Shown: positions 28,803 through 39,262, numbered from the stretch's first letter. The stretch is DNA of 64,000 nt from Myxococcales bacterium (GCA_020846875.1 JADLDB010000036.1:1-64000), one strand, 5' to 3'. Made by a program: numbers and translations. The notes: a model not told the origin generated them from the letters alone.

Positions 28803-29498
28803 TTACCTGACCCTGTAGGCCCCAGTCTTCGCATCGACGGTGAAACGGGCCGGGCGGCGGGAAGTTTCGAAGCCGTCGAAGGCGGGCTTGAGCTCCTTCC
28901 AGAGGGCGACGTGGGGGCTGCCCTCGAGGGCGCTCATGGCTTCGTCGGTGAGGCGGCGGGGGAAGATGTCGAAGCGGATCGGCCGGATGCGGGCGTCGAG
29001 GGCGAGCAGGTACACCTCTTCGATCGGCCCATCCTCGATGGCGATGCAGCCGATGCTGGCGCAGCTTCCGTGCAGGTAGATGAGCCCGCCGGGGCGCTCG
29101 CGATCGCTGCGCAGCCGATCGGACGCGTTGGGGTAGGACACCTTCATCGAGAGGTGGAAGTTGGAGGTGGGGTTGAACTCGGGCACCACGTAGAGCCCCT
29201 CGGGGACCTGCAGGTCACCCTCGCGGCGCTTGGGCCCCAACTCGCCCGACGCGGCGCAGAAGGGGTAGCGCTTCACCAGGGTGAGCGGTTGCCCCTTCTT
29301 CCCCGCCCACAGCTCCAGCTCGCGCTCCTCCTTGAAGGCGCGCAGGTACACCTCGTCCACGGGGTACGTGAGTCCCACCGCGGCGAGGAGCGCCTTCAGG
29401 TCTGCCTTCCTCCGCCCGCGCACCTCCTCGACCTTGTCGGCCGCCAGGGCCTCGGCCGAGAGGGTGAGGAGGAGCAGCAGCGGGAGCGCGCGGAGCAT
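28803..29498 (-). CDS. L,D-transpeptidase family (YkuD) exported protein
   Basis: 231 residues with a signal peptide ending ALAA. The YkuD active site is clear: H143 with HGSCASIGC, the catalytic Cys being C151; C146 nearby is an extra thiol. The VPEGLYVVPEFNP segment upstream is typical of ErfK/YafK-type members. Such enzymes form 3-3 cross-links or attach proteins to peptidoglycan. It ends 76 bases before the sigma factor start. Confidence 0.88.
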   Translation of the reverse strand: MLRALPLLLLLTLSAEALAADKVEEVRGRRKADLKALLAAVGLTYPVDEVYLRAFKEERELELWAGKKGQPLTLVKRYPFCAASGELGPKRREGDLQVPEGLYVVPEFNPTSNFHLSMKVSYPNASDRLRSDRERPGGLIYLHGSCASIGCIAIEDGPIEEVYLLALDARIRPIRFDIFPRRLTDEAMSALEGSPHVALWKELKPAFDGFETSRRPARFTVDAKTGAYRVR

Positions 29499-29612
29499 GG
29501 ACGTGGAACGCTGGAGAGCACCGCCTTCGTTCCCAGGCCACCAAAAAGGACGCGGCGCGCGAGGGTCCTTCGAGGAGCCCCGCGCGCCCGTTGATTCCTC
29601 ACTTCGGTCGGC

Positions 29613-30521
29613 TCACAGCCGGGAGTAGCTGGCCTCGGCGTACGCGCAGGCCGACTCGGAGCCCTCGGTGGGGAACAGGCCCAGCGTGTCGCCGTAGTAG
29701 CTGCGGTTGAGCACGTTGTCCCAGCACTCGGAGAAGCGGAACGCCGCGGAGAGATCTCCACCGGAGCCGATCACGTCCGCGCGGCCCTCCCCGTCCCAGT
29801 GCCAGCGCGATTTCACGGTGAGGCGCTCCAGCGCGGCGGACTTCGGATCGTAGTTGGAGTCCACCACGAACTCGAAGCTGCCCTCGCCGCGCTCCACCTG
29901 CGAGAAGGCGTAGCGGCTGTCGAGGCGGACGGTGTCATTCACGTTGCCCACCTGCTGGAAGGCGATGTCCACCGTGACGTCCAGACCAGTGCGCGTGTAG
30001 CGGACCAGCGCGGTGCCCACGGTGTCGTGGAAGTCGGCCATGTTCTGCTCCATGGCGGTGAAGTCCACCGTGTACTCGCCGCTCGCCTGGGCCAGCCCGG
30101 GGCGGTGCACGCCGGTGAGGAAGGTGGCGAAGGTGGCGTTCCCCTTCTTCCGGCCCTGCACCACGTACTCGAAGCCGTTGGCGGTGCGCGTCATGGTGAG
30201 CATGAACTCGTCGCGCCACAGCGGGCGCGTCACCGGGCCCCAGACGACCTCGTTGGGCGACACCCGCGCGGGCTTGCTGGCTACCACCGCCGCGATGGTG
30301 CCCAGCGTGAGCGCCACCCGGCCGTTCACCACGAAGGTGGCCAGCGCGGTGACGCCGGGCATCAGGGCCGGATCTCCCACCAGCGCCTGGCCCTTCGCGC
30401 CGCGCATCTTCACGTCGATCCCCTGCGCGGACGGCGCCGCGTCGCGGAACTCGTCCACCGGGTCGTCGCACGCGCCGAGGGCCAGCACCAGCACTGCCGA
30501 GATCAGGATCCGGGTCTTCAT
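29613..30521 (-). CDS. lipoprotein of unknown function
   Basis: 302 residues with lipobox LGAC and Shine-Dalgarno GGAGA before the ATG. The mature part is beta-rich, with an aromatic C-terminal region and two Cys near the end. No family was recognised. It lies between the sigma54 activator and the L,D-transpeptidase on the same strand, separated from both by over 110 bases, so it may have its own promoter. A large inverted repeat occupies its leader. Confidence 0.7.
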   Translation of the reverse strand: MKTRILISAVLVLALGACDDPVDEFRDAAPSAQGIDVKMRGAKGQALVGDPALMPGVTALATFVVNGRVALTLGTIAAVVASKPARVSPNEVVWGPVTRPLWRDEFMLTMTRTANGFEYVVQGRKKGNATFATFLTGVHRPGLAQASGEYTVDFTAMEQNMADFHDTVGTALVRYTRTGLDVTVDIAFQQVGNVNDTVRLDSRYAFSQVERGEGSFEFVVDSNYDPKSAALERLTVKSRWHWDGEGRADVIGSGGDLSAAFRFSECWDNVLNRSYYGDTLGLFPTEGSESACAYAEASYSRL

Positions 30522-30531
30522 GTGGGTCTCC

Positions 30532-30577
30532 GTGGGAAGCGGGTTGCTCCCTCCACCAAAGCAACGGCCGTTCCCAC
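30532..30577. promoter_or_regulatory. long interrupted inverted repeat in the leader of the 30521 lipoprotein gene
   Basis: GTGGGAA (30532-30538) pairs with TTCCCAC (30571-30577), and GTTGCT (30543-30548) with AGCAAC (30560-30565). The two stems are separated by a 4-5 nt internal loop, with an 11-nt end loop. No T-run follows, so it may be an operator, a leader structure or an imperfect terminator for the sigma54 activator gene. Confidence 0.35.
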
Positions 30578-30635
30578 GGCGTGTGGGCCTGATCTCAAGA
30601 GCCTGGCCAGCCCTCCCCTCGAGGGAAGGAACCCA

Positions 30636-30650
30636 GGTAGCGAGCCCGTG

Positions 30651-30655
<5 letters not shown>
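30636..30655 (-). terminator. small hairpin at the end of the sigma54 activator gene
   Basis: GGTAGC (30636-30641) and GCTACC (30650-30655) are complementary with an 8-nt loop and span the TAG stop. The 16-mer ACCCAGGTAGCnAGCC also occurs twice, 22 bases apart (30631 and 30653). There is no T-tract; the terminator call is weak. Confidence 0.25.
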
Positions 30656-31961
<1,306 letters not shown>

Positions 31962-31969
31962 GGCGCCGG

Positions 31970-31975
31970 AAGGTA
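31970..31975 (-). promoter_or_regulatory. TACCTT -10-like element, leaderless arrangement for the sigma54 activator
   Basis: On the minus strand TACCTT ends 8 nt before the ATG at 31961, with no Shine-Dalgarno sequence. Confidence 0.4.
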
Positions 31976-32009
31976 GCCGAAGGTGGGCCCGGACATGAGC
32001 CTTCGCGCG

Positions 32010-32413
32010 TCAGGAGACGGGGGGACGCTGCGCGGCGGCGACCTCGGCGGCCTTCGTCCCCTGAGACTCGGCCAGCACGCGCGGTAGAGGCGCTGCCCTT
32101 CCTCCGCCGCGCCGAGCTTCTCGATGCATGGCCGCGCGAGGATCACCAGCGCCCGGGCGGTCTGCTGATGCAGCGGCCGCGCCACCAGCGCCCGCAACCG
32201 CTGCGAGGCCGTCCGCGCGTCCCCGCGGCCCGCCAGCAACTGCGCGAGCTCGATCACCAGCGCTGGCTCCCGCGCGTCGGGCGATCCGTCACCGCCCGAG
32301 AGCCGCTCCAGCGCGTCGTCGACGCCCTTCCGGGCAAAGGCCGCGGCGATCGCGTGCGCCGGATCCTCGAGCTCGATGGGGGCGTAGCGACGAGCGCGCT
32401 CGGCGGCGACCAC
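32010..32413 (-). pseudogene. small helical-repeat protein with an apparent one-base frameshift near its end
   Basis: The GTG at 32413 is preceded by AGAGGAGA. About 110 codons encode an Ala/Arg-rich helical protein resembling a TPR fragment (LAQLLAGRGDARTASQRLRALV, then ILARPCIEKLGAAEEGQRLYR). Past the Tyr-Arg codons near 32081-32086 the frame turns Pro/Arg/Ser-rich and runs into the neighbouring promoter and start (stop at 31958). Shifting one base there restores a protein-like tail (RVLAESQGTKAAEVAAAQ) with a stop at 32010-32012 and a normal intergenic gap. This looks like a recent single-base deletion or a sequencing error. Function unknown. Confidence 0.5.
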
Positions 32414-32438
32414 CTCGGGATCTCCTCTCTGCAACGGG

Positions 32439-32444
32439 TATGCT
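32439..32444 (+). promoter_or_regulatory. TATGCT -10-like element, leaderless arrangement for the Ser/Thr kinase
   Basis: TATGCT ends 8 nt before the ATG at 32453, and no Shine-Dalgarno precedes the start. Only 39 bases separate this start from the divergent gene start at 32413. Confidence 0.45.
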
Positions 32445-32452
32445 GCGCGGCG

Positions 32453-34300
32453 ATGTCCTCACCTGAGACGGCCGCCGAGCTGCTCCGCCGGGAAGGCGCG
32501 GTGGAGGCTGAAGAGGTGCTGCGGTGGCTCTCCGAGGCCTGCCAGGTGCTGAGCGGCCTCGCCGAGCCGTCCGCGGTGACGCTGGACAGCCTCAGGGTGA
32601 GCCGCGACAAGGGCGCGCGCGTCGAACTCGCTCCCGTCCCCCTGCCCTCCGGCACCGCCGACGCGGGCCGCGCGCAGGTCCGCGATCTCGCCGCGGTGGG
32701 CTACGAGCTGCTCAAGGGCCTCCCACCTCCCGAACCGGCTGGCGACGACGCATGGGTGGGTATGAGGCCCGAGCTGAAGGCCGTGCTGGCGCCTGCGCTC
32801 GCCGGGAATGGTGCCGCCAACCCCTCCGTGCTGGCGCTCCAGCTGCGCGCCCTGGGCCGCGCGGACACCGCCGGCTACGCCTTGCCCGTCGCGGACACGC
32901 AGGTGTCCAAAGCGCCGGCGCCTGCGGCCTCCACCCCGACGCGCGTGGGAGAGATCTTCGGCACCTGGGAGCTGCTCGAGGTGCTGGGCTCCGGGGGCAT
33001 GGGCGACGTGTACCGCGCGCGGCACGTTCGGCTGGGCCGCGAGGCGGCAGTGAAGGTGCTGCGGGACGAGCTGGCCGCCATGCCCGACGTGGTGCAGCGC
33101 TTCTTCCAGGAAGCCCGGGTGGTGAACGAGATCAACCACCCCCACATCGTGCAGATCTTCGACTTCGCCGAGGAGCCGCGGCGCGTCTTCTGCGTGATGG
33201 AGCTGCTCCCGGGGCGCTCGCTCGCGCAGCTCGCGCACGAGGACGGCCCCTTGCCCCTCAAGCGCATCGCGCGGCTGCTGGCTCAGGCCGCTGACGCCCT
33301 GCAGGCGGCCCATGCGCTCGGCGTGGTGCACCGGGACGTGAAGCCGGACAACCTCTTCGTCACCGTCGGGCCCGACGGGCGCGATCTGCTCAAGGTGCTG
33401 GACTTCGGCGTGGCACGGCGGCTGTCGGGGGAAGGCGCGCGCACCCAGCATGGCGTGGTGCTGGGGACTCCGTATTACATGGCGCCCGAGCAGGCCGCCG
33501 GCCGCGCCGTGGACGCGCGGGCCGACGTGTACTCCCTGGGGGTGGCCCTCTTCGAGTTGGTGTCGAGCCAGAACTTCGCCGCTGTCGAGCGCCCCGCGCC
33601 GCTGATCCGCAGCGCCACGGGTGAAGCAGTGCCGCCCGAACTCACCGCGTTGATCGCCGCCTGCCTCTCGCTCGATCCGGATCAGCGGCCGGCGAGCGCC
33701 CGCGCCGTCGGCGACGTCCTTTCCCGCCTCGCGGATGCGCCGCCTCCCCCCCGCCCCAGCACGCAGGCCCTCGAGGCCGCCGCGGGGATCGCCCCCCGGC
33801 GCACACCCCGGTTGGCGCTGGTAGGAGCCGGCGTGGCCGTGAGCCTCGCCGCGGGGCTGTGGTGGGTGACGAGCGCCAGCCGGTCGGACCGGCCCACGCC
33901 GGCACCTCCCGTCGTCCTGCCTCACTCAGCTCCGGTGGAACCTCCGCTGCAGCCTTCGAAGCCGCCGACGGTGGAGCCGCCCGAGCAGCCCGTGACTCCG
34001 GACGGACCCGCGCAGCCCACCACCACGCCGAAGAAGCCGCACACCACCTCTCGGCCTCCGAAGAAGCCGCCTCCTCACAAGCCGCCTCCTGAGGATCCTC
34101 TGGCCAGCCGGGTGCGCGACGCGCAGAAGCGCTACGAGCGGCTCCTCCAGCGTCACGGGACGTCCCAGTTGACGTCCATCGAGCGCGCCGCCATCGGAGC
34201 GCTGCTCGAGGAGGCGCGGGGCCAGGTGCCGGTGCACGCCACCACCCTGGCCGGCGCAGAGAGCGCGCTCAACGACGCCGAGCGGCGGCTGGATCAGTGA
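32453..34300 (+). CDS. transmembrane Ser/Thr protein kinase
   Basis: 615 residues. An unusual N-terminal region of about 165 residues precedes the kinase domain. The kinase domain has the glycine loop GSGGMGDVY, the ATP lysine K201 (AVKVL), catalytic D295 in HRDVKPDN and D317 in DFG, and GTPYYMAPEQ. All catalytic residues are intact. One membrane helix (LALVGAGVAVSLAAGLWWV) and a long Pro/Lys-rich stretch follow, then a helical C-terminal tail outside the membrane. It probably transduces an envelope signal by phosphorylation. The FHA proteins at 17418 and 30651 are plausible readers. ATG 32453 is chosen over longer in-frame options because of the TATGCT element. Confidence 0.93.
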   Translation: MSSPETAAELLRREGAVEAEEVLRWLSEACQVLSGLAEPSAVTLDSLRVSRDKGARVELAPVPLPSGTADAGRAQVRDLAAVGYELLKGLPPPEPAGDDAWVGMRPELKAVLAPALAGNGAANPSVLALQLRALGRADTAGYALPVADTQVSKAPAPAASTPTRVGEIFGTWELLEVLGSGGMGDVYRARHVRLGREAAVKVLRDELAAMPDVVQRFFQEARVVNEINHPHIVQIFDFAEEPRRVFCVMELLPGRSLAQLAHEDGPLPLKRIARLLAQAADALQAAHALGVVHRDVKPDNLFVTVGPDGRDLLKVLDFGVARRLSGEGARTQHGVVLGTPYYMAPEQAAGRAVDARADVYSLGVALFELVSSQNFAAVERPAPLIRSATGEAVPPELTALIAACLSLDPDQRPASARAVGDVLSRLADAPPPPRPSTQALEAAAGIAPRRTPRLALVGAGVAVSLAAGLWWVTSASRSDRPTPAPPVVLPHSAPVEPPLQPSKPPTVEPPEQPVTPDGPAQPTTTPKKPHTTSRPPKKPPPHKPPPEDPLASRVRDAQKRYERLLQRHGTSQLTSIERAAIGALLEEARGQVPVHATTLAGAESALNDAERRLDQ

Positions 34301-34319
34301 CGGCCCGCCCCAGGGTGCC

Positions 34320-34325
34320 TACAGT
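34320..34325 (+). promoter_or_regulatory. TACAGT -10-like element, leaderless arrangement for the 34335 gene
   Basis: TACAGT ends 9 nt before the ATG at 34335; no Shine-Dalgarno is present. Confidence 0.4.
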
Positions 34326-34334
34326 GTGGGTGGG

Positions 34335-35204
34335 ATGAACGACGCACCCGATGTACTGAAACAGGGCCCGGTCCGTGTCTGCTTCTTGCGCCCCCTCATG
34401 AAGATCGCCTGGCTCGTCGGCCTCCTCGTCTTCTCGCTGTCCTCTCCGTCGTGGGCTGAGGACGTGGCGCAGCGCGTGGCCGTGGTGCCCTACCAGGGCG
34501 CGGGCGCGGAGCCGGACTTCACCGCCCGCTTCGCCGAGGCCCTGCGCGGTGCGTTGATCGCCCGCGACTGGCCGGTGGTGGACGCGGCGGAGACGGAGCG
34601 TCGGCAGCGGGCCGCGGCGATGTGCGGAGAAGACGCCGAGTGCCTGTCCACCCTCGGGCAGCGCCTCGACGCGCGCTGGGTGCTGGGCTTTGGGGTGGGC
34701 CGCGTGGGTTCAGGGGTGATGGCCAGCGCCGTGCTGGTGGACGGGACAGTGGCGGTGAAGCTCGAGTCCACCAGCGAGCAGCTCCCCTCGCTGCCCGCCG
34801 ATCCCACCGCGCTGGCCGCCCGCTTCGTGGACGCGCTGGTGAAGGGCCTGCGCCCGCCCTCGAAGCTGAACCCGCCGGCTCCAGAGGTGGTGGAGAACCC
34901 GCCCCTGGTGGTGACGCAGCCCCCGCCGCGCCCGCTCCGCCCGTGGGCCATCGGGACAGCCATCGGCGCCGGGGCGCTGGCGATCACCGGAGGCATCCTC
35001 GCCATCGTCGCCCGGCAGCACTACGCCGGGCTCTCCTCGGTTCCACCCGACCAGCGCGCCGCGGCGGACGCGCGGCAGTCGGCGCTCAACGCCTCTGCTG
35101 ACGCGGTGATGGGCACGGCCATCGCCGCGGGAGTCGCCGCCGTCGTCCTCTTCATCCTCGACGCGCGCAGCGCGCCCACCCCTCAGCCGGAGGTCAACAG
35201 GTGA
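34335..35204 (+). CDS. exported TolB-N-like protein with C-terminal membrane helices
   Basis: 289 residues from ATG 34335 (268 if the ATG at 34398, just before the signal sequence, is used). The signal-like segment ends SPSWAED. The next 150 residues begin RVAVVPYQGAGAEPDFTARFAEALRGAL, the pattern of TolB-N-like domains common in myxobacterial envelope proteins. A Pro-rich linker leads to two hydrophobic segments near the C-terminus. It lies between the kinase and a lipoprotein whose GTG start overlaps its stop, so the three probably form a unit. Function unknown. Confidence 0.7.
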   Translation: MNDAPDVLKQGPVRVCFLRPLMKIAWLVGLLVFSLSSPSWAEDVAQRVAVVPYQGAGAEPDFTARFAEALRGALIARDWPVVDAAETERRQRAAAMCGEDAECLSTLGQRLDARWVLGFGVGRVGSGVMASAVLVDGTVAVKLESTSEQLPSLPADPTALAARFVDALVKGLRPPSKLNPPAPEVVENPPLVVTQPPPRPLRPWAIGTAIGAGALAITGGILAIVARQHYAGLSSVPPDQRAAADARQSALNASADAVMGTAIAAGVAAVVLFILDARSAPTPQPEVNR

Positions 35205-36736
35205 TCCTCCGCCTCGCCGCCGTGTGCCTCGCGCTGAGCGGGTGCTCGCTCCTCTTCGATCCTGCGAAGGTCCCGCCGGCCTGCCCGCCGGCCCCACCAG
35301 CGGCTCCGACGCGCCTCGTCGCCACCGTGGGCGAGAAGGGCGGCCGCATCTCCTGGACCTGGCCTGCCGCCGCAGGGGCGACGGTGTACCGGCTGTGCAG
35401 CACGGTGCCGGGGGGCTCGGAGCGCTGCCGCGATCTCGACGCTGTCCTCGCGTGCGTGAGCGACGTGTGCTCGGCGATCGACGACGGCCTCGCCGACGGA
35501 GTCCGCGTGACCGGGGTGGTGCACGCGCTGGACGACTGCGAGCAGGTGAGCACCGGCGCCTCGGCCACGGCGAGCGCGACTCCCATCGACACCTCGAGCG
35601 CGGCGGGCTGGACGCTGGAGCGCGGCGCCAACTGCGCCACCGCCACGCACTCGGTGCTGGGCGACACGCTGGCGCTGGAGTTGACCAACCAGGGCCTGCA
35701 GCCGTGCCTGGCGACGCTGGTGACGGGCGACGAGCTGTGGGGCGACTTCACCCTGGAAGGCGAGCTCCGCTTCTCTTCATTGGGCAGGAGCACCATCGGC
35801 GGGGGGTTCGCGCTGCACGTCAACTCGACGGGCTACCGGCTGGCGGCCGCCGCCGCGCCTGACGAGGCAGGAGGAGTCCGCCGCTCGAACTTCTACCGGC
35901 GCAAGGACGGCCGCGACACCGTGCTGGCCACCTCCATCGCCGGGGCCAGCGGCGCCGGCATCACCTTCCTGCGGCTGGTGTCGAAGGGGGGCGTGCTCAG
36001 CTTCCAGATGGGGCCCAGCCGCGAGGCGGTCAAGGAGGTGCTGCGCGTCGCCGAGGGCCTGCGCACGGGGCGCATCGGCATCGCCGGCGGGGGCGAGGGC
36101 CGCTTCGAGCTCAGTCACCTGCGCGTGTCCACGGCGGCGGAACTTCCCACGGGCGCCTCGGTGGCGCGGAAGGTGGACTTCGCCGACGGCGGACTGCCCA
36201 CGCCGGCGCTGGTGCTGGCCCCCGAAGCCATCACCGTGGGCGCCTGCCCCGCGTTCACGCCTGGCTGCGTGGATTGTGCGCCGCCCCCGGGGGCGCTGTG
36301 CGGGCGCTGCGTGCGTGGGCCGGGCTTGAAGTTCCCCACCATCGCCTTCGATCTCCCCACCGGCATCGATACCCGGCAGCCCTGGCGCCTGACGACGCGC
36401 TTCGCGATCCCCGCGGACGCCGGCGCTGCCAGCGTCCCGGTGGTGCTCACCACGCCGCGAAACGCCCTTCTGGCCGCCAACACCTGGGCCCAACCGGCCG
36501 GGGGAATGGGGCAGACCTTCGGCACCGTCCTGGCGCCCGGCACCTGGCACACCGCGGACTGGCAGTTCGACGCCGACGCCGGCCGTTGGGGAATCCGCCT
36601 CGACGGGCAGGCGGTGACGCTGGCCGACCCTTCTTTCCCGCTGGCCGACGACACGTCCCACCTGGGCTCCTTCACCTGGTGCGACGGCGTGCTGAACGAC
36701 CTGGTGTTGCACGAAGTGACGGTGAGCCAGCCGTAG
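35201..36736 (+). CDS. large lipoprotein with fibronectin-like and concanavalin-like regions
   Basis: 511 residues starting at GTG 35201, overlapping the previous stop by 4 nt (GTGA). The lipobox is LSGC. Residues 35-125 look like a fibronectin type III-like domain (ISWTWPAAAGATVYRL). Two later beta-rich blocks (about 130-310 and 325-510) resemble laminin/concanavalin-type folds, the second with FDADAGRWGIRLDGQAV. A Cys-rich hinge (CPAFTPGCVDC, CGRC) joins them. No catalytic motif was seen. It is likely outer-membrane anchored and adhesive or sensory. Convergent with the porin gene, 6 bases apart. Confidence 0.75.
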   Translation: MILRLAAVCLALSGCSLLFDPAKVPPACPPAPPAAPTRLVATVGEKGGRISWTWPAAAGATVYRLCSTVPGGSERCRDLDAVLACVSDVCSAIDDGLADGVRVTGVVHALDDCEQVSTGASATASATPIDTSSAAGWTLERGANCATATHSVLGDTLALELTNQGLQPCLATLVTGDELWGDFTLEGELRFSSLGRSTIGGGFALHVNSTGYRLAAAAAPDEAGGVRRSNFYRRKDGRDTVLATSIAGASGAGITFLRLVSKGGVLSFQMGPSREAVKEVLRVAEGLRTGRIGIAGGGEGRFELSHLRVSTAAELPTGASVARKVDFADGGLPTPALVLAPEAITVGACPAFTPGCVDCAPPPGALCGRCVRGPGLKFPTIAFDLPTGIDTRQPWRLTTRFAIPADAGAASVPVVLTTPRNALLAANTWAQPAGGMGQTFGTVLAPGTWHTADWQFDADAGRWGIRLDGQAVTLADPSFPLADDTSHLGSFTWCDGVLNDLVLHEVTVSQP

Positions 36737-36742
36737 CCCTCG

Positions 36743-38005
36743 TCAGAACCAGGCCACCACGCCCAGCGTCAGCGTGTCCTGGAGCGCGAAGGTGGCGCGC
36801 CCGTCCGCCGGGACGGCGCCTCCGAAGTACATCGGCGCGCCGGCTTGATCGTGGCGGTACTCCAGCCTGAGGGCGACCGTCTCCAGGGGCCGCACCTCCA
36901 GTGTCAGCGTGCCGGACGTCACCACTGGCGACGGGAAGAAGATGGGCGCGGCGCCGGCCGGCGTCTCTTCGAAGAAGACGTCGCCCCGCCCCGCGAGGAA
37001 GAGCCAGGGGACGAGCTGGAGGCGGATTCCCAGTTGCGCCGCGGCCCAGCCGGCCAGCCCGAAGGCGGTGGGCTCGAGGCCGCCGTTGAGCTCGAAGCGC
37101 ATCGCCACGCGCTCGTTCACCTGCCAGGTGCTGACGAAGTCCAGCAGGTGCCGCCAGCCCCGGCCCTCCGGCGCGCCCGCGGGCCGCTCGACGCCGCCGA
37201 AGTACAGCACGTGCAGGTGAAAGTCCTCGCGCGGGCTCGTCCACGCGGCCTTCAGGGTGATGGACTTCTCCGGGTTGTTGTCGACGACGTTGAGCCAGCC
37301 GTTGACGACGCCGGCGGACACCGTCCAGCGCTCGGTGAGGGCCAGCGAGGCGGCCACCCCAAGGTGGTAGAAGGGCAGGCCGTAGAAGAGGTTGGAGCGG
37401 CTCCAGAACCAGTCGTCCTTCAGGTTCATCGCCTCGGGGCCGATGGGTGAGAGGAAGAGCCCCGCCGCCACCTTGAAGCGCCGCGCGTCGTCGAACACCC
37501 ACCCGACGACGGCCTCCTGAAGGAAGTGCCAGAAGGCCGGTCCCGTCGCGCCCGCGCCCGCGCTGCCCCCGAGCGCCGGCTCCGCGAGGTAGGAGGTGAA
37601 GGGCGTGAGCCCGGCCTGAAGCGTCAGGCGCGCATAGGCGTGGCGCGCGTCCCAGCGCGTGCCCAGCACCACGTTCTGGATGCCGAAGGTGTTGTGCCGC
37701 GTGTCGAAGGCGCGGAACTGCGTCAGCCCGTTGGACGGGTTGTTGAAGTTCCACTGGTAGAAGAGCTCGGCGCTGCCCCACAGCGTGAAGGTGCCCACCG
37801 GCGTCGACACCTGAAGGCCTTCGCCCGCGCGCGCGGTGACGGCCACCGGCGCTTCGACGGGTGACGGCACGCCGGCGTCGGCTGGCGCGAGCACCACCCC
37901 CGCGTCTTCGGACGGCCCCAGGCCCGCGTCCTGCTGCGACTGCCCGCGCGCGCTCCCCGCCGCGACGGCCAGGACTGCCACAGCCCACCTCGCGCCCGGG
38001 TACAT
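36743..38005 (-). CDS. outer membrane beta-barrel porin (BBP2/OmpL-like)
   Basis: 420 residues with a signal peptide ending SARGQ, an Asp/Ala/Gly-rich linker and a barrel of alternating beta strands ending in the aromatic TLTLGVVAWF. The GSAELFYQWNFNNPSN and RHNTFGIQNVVLG segments are characteristic of the OmpL-like porin group. The start lies 6 bases after the prfB stop, with GGAG upstream, so it may be co-transcribed with prfB. The solute is unknown. Confidence 0.8.
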   Translation of the reverse strand: MYPGARWAVAVLAVAAGSARGQSQQDAGLGPSEDAGVVLAPADAGVPSPVEAPVAVTARAGEGLQVSTPVGTFTLWGSAELFYQWNFNNPSNGLTQFRAFDTRHNTFGIQNVVLGTRWDARHAYARLTLQAGLTPFTSYLAEPALGGSAGAGATGPAFWHFLQEAVVGWVFDDARRFKVAAGLFLSPIGPEAMNLKDDWFWSRSNLFYGLPFYHLGVAASLALTERWTVSAGVVNGWLNVVDNNPEKSITLKAAWTSPREDFHLHVLYFGGVERPAGAPEGRGWRHLLDFVSTWQVNERVAMRFELNGGLEPTAFGLAGWAAAQLGIRLQLVPWLFLAGRGDVFFEETPAGAAPIFFPSPVVTSGTLTLEVRPLETVALRLEYRHDQAGAPMYFGGAVPADGRATFALQDTLTLGVVAWF

Positions 38006-38011
38006 GGCCGA

Positions 38012-39134
38012 CTACTCCGGCAGCGCCTTGGCCGGGTTCTTCACGCCCATCAACTGGGAGGTGATGAACTCCTCGAGATCGCCGTCCAACACCTTGTCCG
38101 GCTGCCCCGACTCCACGCCGGTGCGCAGGTCCTTCACCAGGCGGTAGGGCGCCAGCACGTAGCTGCGGATCTGCGAGCCGAAGCTGATGTCCATCTTCTG
38201 CGACTCGCGCGCCGCCGTCTCCGCCTCGCGCTTCTTCTGTTCGATGTCGAAGAGCCGCGCCCGAAGGATCTTGAACGCCATGTCCTTGTTGGCGCTCTGG
38301 CTGCGCTCCGTCTGGCAGGTGATGATGATGCCGGTGGGCAGGTGCCGCAGTTGCGCGGTGGAAGACGTCTTGTTCACCTTCTGGCCGCCGGCGCCGCCCC
38401 CGCGGATGAACTTGAGCTCGATGTCCTTCTCGGGGATGTCCACCTTGATGTCGTCGTCGATCTCGGGGAACACGTCCACCGAGGCGAACGAGGTGTGCCG
38501 GCGCGCGTTGGAGTCGTAGGGGCTGATCCGCACCAGGCGGTGCACGCCGATCTCCGCCTTCAGGTAGCCGTAGGCGTGCTCGCCTTCGATCCGCAGGGAC
38601 GCGTTCTTGATCCCTGCCTCTTCGCCGGCGTTGTAGTCGTTGATCTCAACCTTCCAGCCGCGGCGCTCGCAGTACCGCGTGTACATGCGCAAGAGCATCG
38701 ACGCCCAGTCCATCGACTCGGTGCCGCCCGCCCCGGCGTTGATGTCGACGAAGCAGTTGAGCCGATCGTTGGGGCCCGACAGCATCTTCTCCAGCTCGAG
38801 CTGCGCCACCTGCGCCTCGACCGCTGGAAGGCCGGCCAGCGCCTCCACCTTCGAGGCTTCGTCGTTCAGCTCCGCGGCCAGCTCGAGCAGCGTCTTCGCG
38901 TCGTCCAGCCCGCGCTGCGCCTTCTCGAAGTGCGCCACCTGCTTCTCGAGCTGCGTCTTCTCCTTCAGCATGCCCTGCGCCTTGACGTTGTCGTTCCAGA
39001 AGTCAGGCAGGGTGCTGTCGCGCTCGATCAGCGCGATGCGGCTCCTCTTGCGCTCGACGTCAAAGAGACCCCCGGAGGCTCAGGAGCCTCGACTGGAGAT
39101 CGGCGAGCTGCTCGGTGACGAGATCGTTGGCCAT
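38012..39134 (-). CDS. prfB: peptide chain release factor 2, with programmed +1 frameshift
   Basis: The zero frame from ATG 39134 encodes 24 residues ending LRGSL and then meets TGA (39060-39062). A +1 shift at CTT TGA C continues as DVERKRSRI... for 349 residues to 38012, giving a 373-residue protein, the normal RF2 length. The GGQ peptidyl-hydrolysis motif is present in GGGAGGQKVNK. The stop-codon reading tripeptide is SPY, where SPF is usual. RF2 terminates translation at UGA and UAA, and the frameshift makes its own level the regulator. Reading without the shift would give a truncated protein from an internal ATG at 38971. Confidence 0.96.
39059..39075 (-). promoter_or_regulatory. RF2 autoregulatory +1 frameshift site
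   Basis: On the minus strand the site reads CGGGGGTCTCTTTGAC. It holds an internal Shine-Dalgarno-like GGGGG, the slippery CTT codon, an in-frame TGA and a following C, the same arrangement and spacing as the E. coli site. Confidence 0.95.
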
Positions 39135-39262
39135 GGCGGGCCACGGATACGACGGGGCGGGTCACCCTGACAAGCGCTGGCGCGATTTCCGCTGCTGACA
39201 AACGGCCGGGCCCCCGTTAGGTCAGCACCGCTGCTCCACTTTCCGTCGAGAGGAGACCCCGC

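Noticed and set aside
36672-37988. A 438-codon minus-strand open frame overlapping the porin gene in another frame
   Set aside because: It is an Arg/Gly/Ala-rich shadow, while the other frame gives a clear signal peptide and barrel strands.
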